The notes under the pieces are model-generated. The model was given only the letters and a program-made list of their open reading frames with translations, did not search any database and had not been told where the DNA came from. Shown piece after piece: positions 60,021 through 64,000 of a DNA stretch of 64,000 nt. Made by a program: the position numbers and the translations under genes. Origin of the DNA: Cytophagales bacterium (GTDB taxonomy: Bacteria; Bacteroidota; Bacteroidia; Cytophagales; Thermoflexibacteraceae); contig JAAFKA010000007.1 in assembly GCA_013299115.1 (NCBI GenBank), positions 62,001-126,000 of the forward strand, given 5' to 3'. Position 1 is the first letter of the stretch. The number at the start of each line of letters is the position of its first letter.

Positions 60021-61154
60021 CTAATCAAAATGAATATACGTATAATGATACTTTTTCACAAAACTGCCATCAGTCTTAAATATTTTTTCGGTGGTGAGCC
60101 AATCTTTGGTATAAAAATACTCAATTTGCTTTTTTTGACCATTTTTTTCCTGATAGGTATAATTGGCAAGCAAATTATGGTTGTTGTAATGGTAAGTAGC
60201 TTCGGCTACGGATTGGTTTTGTTGTTTCCACACAATACTTTTCACCTGATTGTGGCTATTGTAAGTATATTCTTGCAAGGTAGGATTTTCGGGGTCTAAC
60301 TTCGATTCTACCTTCAAAATATTGCCTTTTTTGTCAAATTCGGTGAGTTGTACAGTATGAAAAACGCCATTTTCGTCATCTTCAGCAATGGTAATTCGTT
60401 TCAAATGGTTTTTACTAAAATACTCATAATGAGTGCGTTGCACAATAGAGTCGCCAGCTTGGTAGGTAATATGATAAAAATTCAACCGACTACCATCAGC
60501 TTGATGGTCGGTAACTTCTCTTTGCACCAATTCATCGCCTTGATAAATTTTTTCCTCTACAATACTGTCGTTTTCATTGTATTTGTAGGTTTTCTGAAAT
60601 TCCCTTTTGCGGTGCATACCAGCCTCGCTGACTAATTGGTTTTTGGAATTGTAAATATATTCGTGGTATTCTTGTAAACTGTCTTCTTGGTAGGTTTCTT
60701 TTTTCAACACTTTTTTGTCTATGTCAAAATACACAATTCGGATTTGTTTCAGCCCTTGGTCGTACATAATGCTGTCTATTTCCTTGTCGTTTTCATAGCG
60801 GATACCTCTAAATTCCACTTCGCCTATGCCGTATTCGCTGCGTGAATGGGCTGTAACTCTGCCATCGAGGTCATACGTATAATAGTCGCCGCGAAAGTGC
60901 ATTTTTTCGGGGCAATAATTTTCGGTCATCGCAATCAGCCGACCTCTGGTGTCGTATTCTTTTTCTAAGTAGGTGCAACTGTCCTGATTGATGTTTTTAC
61001 CAAACTTGGTTTCGTCCCACATTGCCCTTTCCCAAACCAAAATTTTGCTTATTCGCCTCGTCTGAATTTCTTTGGCAGTATATTCTACGTCATCTTGCGA
61101 AAAAGCAGGAAAACCTAACAGCAACAGACAATAAAAAAGAATGAAGTTTTGCAT
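60021..61154 (-). CDS. Secreted YD/RHS-like repeat protein
   Basis: 377 aa. Signal peptide 1-19 (MQNFILFYCLLLLGFPAFS). The mature part is built from about 14 units with the pattern Y-x-Y-(N/D)-x2-(N/G)-x-(L/V)-x...(for example YTYDLDGRVTAHSR, YIYNSKNQLVSE, YKYNENDSIVEE, YTYNSHNQVKSI, YHYNNHNLLANY), as in YD repeats of RHS and teneurin shells. Unlike RHS toxins there is no core or toxin domain, and the length is short. Such short forms are common in Bacteroidota as secreted or surface proteins of unknown role. Convergent with the methyltransferase gene, gap 10 bp. Confidence 0.85.
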   Translation of the reverse strand: MQNFILFYCLLLLGFPAFSQDDVEYTAKEIQTRRISKILVWERAMWDETKFGKNINQDSCTYLEKEYDTRGRLIAMTENYCPEKMHFRGDYYTYDLDGRVTAHSRSEYGIGEVEFRGIRYENDKEIDSIMYDQGLKQIRIVYFDIDKKVLKKETYQEDSLQEYHEYIYNSKNQLVSEAGMHRKREFQKTYKYNENDSIVEEKIYQGDELVQREVTDHQADGSRLNFYHITYQAGDSIVQRTHYEYFSKNHLKRITIAEDDENGVFHTVQLTEFDKKGNILKVESKLDPENPTLQEYTYNSHNQVKSIVWKQQNQSVAEATYHYNNHNLLANYTYQEKNGQKKQIEYFYTKDWLTTEKIFKTDGSFVKKYHYTYIHFD

Positions 61155-61176
61155 AGAAATAGATATGAAATTGTAT

Positions 61177-61298
61177 AACGGACTTTAGTCCGTTTTTGTC
61201 TTTTTCTGCCGTTGCTTGTGTCCTCACAAGCCTTGAATGTAACATACGCTTTAGCGTGTGTAGCAATTTTTTCTGCCATTGCTTGTGTCCTCACAAGC
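61177..61298. repeat. Repeat cluster: CGGACTTTAGTCCG palindrome, GCTTGTGTCCTCACAAGC pair, inverted CTAAAG repeat
   Basis: 61177-61197 AACGGACTTTAGTCCGTTTT; 61202-61231 and 61269-61298 near-identical CTTGTGTCCTCACAAG hairpins; 61235-61260 inverted copy of the 32-nt Uma2 repeat. The rest of the 537-bp gap 61155-61691 is AT-rich and shows no gene until the Rpn relic. Confidence 0.65.
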
Positions 61299-61659
61299 AA
61301 CCACAAGTAATGAAACACACTAAATTGTATGTTACAATACTACACTTTTTTTGTTACTTTTCAAGCCATTGATAAAATTTTTGCAACAAATTAGTTCGCA
61401 AGTTGGTCGTTAGTAGCAATTTTTTTCTCTGGTGATAGACCCTGTTAGATAAGAATACAAATAATAGACCATGATTTTTGATAGTCAGCAAGTTTAAAAA
61501 TCAATAAATCTATTCGTTTGCCAAATTGTATATCCCCCAAGAGCCAAAACTAAGCAGAAATATTGCGAGTTACAAACTTTTGTATAGTAGTTTAAGGTTT
61601 ACTAAAATAAAAGACAAATGGTTTTCTATTTAAAATAATGCTTGCTTTATTGTTTTTTG

Positions 61660-61667
61660 TATCTTTG
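61660..61667 (+). promoter_or_regulatory. Candidate -7 box TATCTTTG
   Basis: Lies 24 nt before the Rpn relic and 122 nt before the Nudix gene, which it may now serve. Confidence 0.4.
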
Positions 61668-61691
61668 TATTGGTTAAGAAATAAAAATAAG

Positions 61692-61772
61692 ATGAGCAAA
61701 AAATTAATCCGCAATTTTAACAAGATTGCCAAGAACACACTCGATGAATGAATTTATTTTTTGAAAAACTAA
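61692..61772 (+). pseudogene. Internally deleted relic of an Rpn-family nuclease gene
   Basis: Codons read MSKKLIR, then NFNKIAKNTLDE, a TGA in place of TGG (W), IYFLKN and TAA. The intact gene at 820-1683 has MSSKLIR at its start and NNFNDIAKDTLDEWIYFLKN near residue 175. So about 160 codons were deleted in one event, the remainder is truncated, and one stop mutation followed. Confidence 0.8.
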
Positions 61773-61789
61773 AACTAACTATATCTTAA

Positions 61790-62434
61790 ATGAAACAACT
61801 TTTAACTCACCTGAGCCAACAACTCCGCCCTGTGGCTGCGGTTACACCCGAAAGCCCTACGATTTCACGTTTAGAAAAGGAATTGATAGCCGAAAAACAA
61901 CGACCTGCGGTGGTTTGTGCGGTGGCTGTGTTGCTGTTTCCTGTGGCGGGGAAATTGCAACTGACCCTGATTCTCCGCCCTACTTATGAGGGTGGCGTGC
62001 ATAGTGGGCAAATAGCCTTTCCTGGTGGCAAAAAAGACCCAACAGATGCCAATTTATTGGAAACAGCCCTGCGTGAGTGTTGCGAAGAAATTGGTGTAGA
62101 GATAGACCCTGCCCATTTTTTGGGGGCTTTGCCTGATATTTACATTGTGCCGAGTCATTCGGTAGTTACGCCTTTTGTGGCTTTTTTGCCCACGCAGCCT
62201 GTCTATACGCCTGACAAAAGGGAAGTTGCAAAAGTTTTGGAATTCGACTTGTCGCACTTTTTTAATCCTGATGTCTATACTTTGCAAGACATCAAGATTG
62301 GAGAAAACAAGACTTGGAAATTGCCTTGCTACCAAATAGACGAGCATATTATTTGGGGAGCAACAGCACGTATGATTCAAGATTTTACGAAATTGGTAGG
62401 AGAAGAGAATTTTAAGCAATATATCGCCGTTTAG
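61790..62434 (+). CDS. Nudix hydrolase, CoA pyrophosphatase-like
   Basis: 214 aa. CoA-pyrophosphatase (NudL/YeaB) signature LRPTYEGGVHSGQIAFPGGK at 62-81 and the Nudix box: G80 ... ALRECCEEIGVEI (R95-E96-x2-E99-E100-x-G102). It hydrolyses CoA or related dinucleotide pyrophosphates to phosphopantetheine and adenosine 3',5'-bisphosphate. The N-terminal 35 residues are a variable helix. Starts at ATG 61790, 17 bp after the Rpn relic. Cytoplasmic. The C-terminal part contains HIIWGATARMIQDF, also a feature of this family. Confidence 0.92.
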   Translation: MKQLLTHLSQQLRPVAAVTPESPTISRLEKELIAEKQRPAVVCAVAVLLFPVAGKLQLTLILRPTYEGGVHSGQIAFPGGKKDPTDANLLETALRECCEEIGVEIDPAHFLGALPDIYIVPSHSVVTPFVAFLPTQPVYTPDKREVAKVLEFDLSHFFNPDVYTLQDIKIGENKTWKLPCYQIDEHIIWGATARMIQDFTKLVGEENFKQYIAV

Positions 62435-62602
62435 CGAGGTTTTGGTTGCTCAACATGGCTTTGGTTGCTCAAAACCAAAAGTATGTTGGGAGATAGTAAC
62501 TTTTTGTTGCGTAGGAGCTACGCAAGGCAAAATAACCTATGGGCTACTAATATAAAGTCCGCAATAGAATTGACCAACGTGATAAAAATATTTCAAATAT
62601 TA

Positions 62603-62716
62603 GAGGTTATTATGATTTGTACCGTACCCTTTGGCGGGGGTTGCCTCCAACTGCAAGGTCAATTAGCTGAAAATCAACAAGTTAATTTTCTATAAAAAAA
62701 TTATCGTAATAACCTC
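62603..62716. mobile_element. 114-bp MITE, copy 2, flanked by TA
   Basis: Differs from the copy at 10423 at only a few positions over 114 bp. GAGGTTATTATGAT left end, ATCGTAATAACCTC right end, TA on both sides (62601-62602, 62717-62718). It ends 31 bp before the LRR gene start. The short reading frame that runs through it is not a gene. Confidence 0.85.
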
Positions 62717-62747
62717 TATTCAAAATTCAACATTAAAAATTAAACAA

Positions 62748-64000
62748 ATGACCCTCGCCCAAGAACTCATAGCCGAAAACAAACGCACACACAGCACCTT
62801 CTTAGACTTAGGAAACTGCGGACTAACAGAACTCCCCGAAGAACTGTTTGACTGTGTGTGGATAGAGAATTTGAATTTGAGCTATTGGTATTATGATGAA
62901 AAAGAACAGAAAAGCCAAAAAAGCAAAAACAAACCAGAAAGTAACCAACTCAAAACACTGAGTAATAAAGCTAATTTGCTATCTAAACTCAATATTTTTA
63001 GCAACAAAAAGGATATAGCTTCGCTAAAAAAGTTGCGTATTTTAACTTTTAGTTCTAATCAAGTTTCAGATATTTCTTGCCTACAAAATTTGACTAATTT
63101 AACCTATTTAGATTTTAGTGCTAATCAAGTTGTTGATATTTCTTGCTTACAAAGATTAAGGAATTTAACACATTTATATTTTAGTTCTAATCAAGTAGTT
63201 GATATTTCTTGCTTACAAGGATTAAGGAATTTAACTAATTTGTATTTTGATGGTAATCAAGTTGTTGATATTTCTTGCCTACAAGGATTAAGGAATTTAA
63301 AAGAATTAGATTTTCGTTATAATCAAGTTGTAGATATTTCTTGCTTACAAGGATTAAGTAATTTAACAAGTTTACATTTTAGTTATAACAAAGTTGTTGA
63401 TATTTCTTGCTTACAAAGGTTAAGCAATTTAACACATTTATATTTTAGTGATAATCAAGTTGTAGATATTTCTTGCCTACAAGGATTAAGCAATTTAACA
63501 TATTTATCTTTCAGTTCTAATCAAGTTGCTGATATTTCTTGCTTACAAGAATTAAGTAATTTAACACATTTATATTTTAGTGATAATCAAGTTGTTGATA
63601 TTTCTTGCTTACAAGGATTAAGCAATTTAACCTATTTAGGTTTTAGTTCTAATCAAGTTTCAGATATTTCTTGCCTACAAGGATTAAGTAATTTAACACA
63701 TTTATATTTTTATAAGAATCAAGTTGTTGATATTTCTTGCTTACAAGGATTAAGCAATTTAACTAATTTAGATTTTAGTTCTAATCAAGTTGTTGATATT
63801 TCTTGCTTACAAGGATTAAGTAAATTGGAGGAATTGTATTTTAAAGGAAACCCTGCTTTTTTGCGTTTGCCTGCTGTTTTGCAAGAAAAATATCCCAAAA
63901 GTACGATGAACCAAATAGAGTTGTTGCAATATTGGTTAGATAATTTTGGGAATGAAAACGAGCAAGAGGGGTATTTTCGTGAGGCAAAAGTGGTGTTTGT
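62748..64000 (+). CDS. Leucine-rich-repeat protein, probable Roco GTPase, 3' end cut by window
   Basis: 417 codons in frame from ATG 62748 to the window edge. Residues 1-45 (MTLAQELIAENKRTHSTFLDLGNCGLTELPEELF) are the standard cap of bacterial LRR proteins. From about 93 to 365 come 13 repeats of 22 residues of SDS22-like type (LxxLxFSxNQVVDISCLQGLxN). A capping segment follows (FKGNPAFLRLPAVLQEKYPKS...LLQYWLDNF), then EGYFREAKVVF. In bacterial Roco proteins this last phrase leads directly into a Ras-like Roc domain (VGxGxxGKT), which would lie beyond 64000. So a Roco protein is the best guess but the GTPase itself is not visible. A MITE sits in the promoter region. Confidence 0.85.
   Translation, partial: MTLAQELIAENKRTHSTFLDLGNCGLTELPEELFDCVWIENLNLSYWYYDEKEQKSQKSKNKPESNQLKTLSNKANLLSKLNIFSNKKDIASLKKLRILTFSSNQVSDISCLQNLTNLTYLDFSANQVVDISCLQRLRNLTHLYFSSNQVVDISCLQGLRNLTNLYFDGNQVVDISCLQGLRNLKELDFRYNQVVDISCLQGLSNLTSLHFSYNKVVDISCLQRLSNLTHLYFSDNQVVDISCLQGLSNLTYLSFSSNQVADISCLQELSNLTHLYFSDNQVVDISCLQGLSNLTYLGFSSNQVSDISCLQGLSNLTHLYFYKNQVVDISCLQGLSNLTNLDFSSNQVVDISCLQGLSKLEELYFKGNPAFLRLPAVLQEKYPKSTMNQIELLQYWLDNFGNENEQEGYFREAKVVF
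63025..63845 (+). repeat. 66-bp tandem coding repeats (LRR array)
   Basis: About 12 in-frame 66-bp units with a shared core GATATTTCTTGCTTACAAGG. High identity at DNA level points to recent expansion; the unit number is likely to vary among strains. Confidence 0.9.

Noticed and set aside
62465-62695. 76-codon frame covering the MITE
   Set aside because: It runs through the mobile element and has no counterpart in the copy at 10423, so it is chance.
63025-63845. Regular 66-bp repeats considered as a CRISPR array
   Set aside because: The repeats stay in one open reading frame, code for LRRs and have no unique spacers. The 99-bp PPR repeats were rejected for the same reason.

Overview
The window is chromosomal DNA of a low-GC member of the Bacteroidota, probably a Cytophagales-like lineage. 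The evidence is a TonB-dependent receptor with a carboxypeptidase-regulatory-like N-terminus, a DUF5103 type IX secretion plug protein, a DUF4197 protein, 7TMR-DISM and TPR-histidine-kinase sensors, an AguB amidase, NhaD, and promoters of the Bacteroidota form TTTG-N19/20-TAnnTTTG. The exact order is inference.

Layout. 1-6 kb: 5' part of nadC (cut by the window edge), an Rpn-like nuclease, a membrane protein with two zinc-knuckle motifs, and a membrane-anchored protein with three TIR domains. 6-22 kb: mostly housekeeping and envelope genes (DUF952, YicC, DUF2490, SpoIIM-like pair, AguB, 7TMR-DISM, vWA/TerF-like, 2OG-Fe oxygenase, TPR, DnaQ-type exonuclease, TPR-histidine kinase, ECF sigma with a barrel/anti-sigma-like partner, TspO). 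22-26.5 kb: TonB receptor and DUF5103 protein. 26.8-29.7 kb: an AAA+/STAND-like ATPase gene overlapping by 4 nt a bacterial pentatricopeptide-repeat (PPR) gene. This pair is the most interesting candidate system here. 29.8-31.3 kb: a decayed IS30 element carrying two 16-bp mini-hairpin insertions. 32.1-32.9 kb: a structured RNA-like locus with tRNA halves in permuted order, a degenerate tRNA-Met-like sequence and a terminator. 33-42.6 kb: glycosyltransferase, membrane HExxH protein, coiled-coil lipoprotein, threonine-aldolase-like enzyme, large DUF4197 protein and a frameshifted TPR-histidine kinase. 43-46 kb: a three-gene operon built around an AAA_21/OLD-like ATPase, a candidate defence island. 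46-62 kb: NhaD, three PD-(D/E)XK paralogues, two tiny LuxR-HTH proteins, a response regulator, four Uma2 paralogues (three of them in a tandem array), a TetR-like regulator, a methyltransferase, a YD-repeat protein and a Nudix hydrolase. 62.7 kb to the end: the LRR part of a probable Roco GTPase, cut by the window edge.

A second theme is the density of small repeats. There is a 114-bp MITE with TA duplications, a 35-39 nt palindromic element in eight copies, several CTAAAG-core palindromes, a 310-bp nested inverted repeat, and ghosts of nuclease genes (43015, 55085, 61692). Intergenic DNA longer than 300 bp is nearly always filled with these. Together they show a genome with active short-repeat spread and frequent gene birth and decay in its nuclease families.
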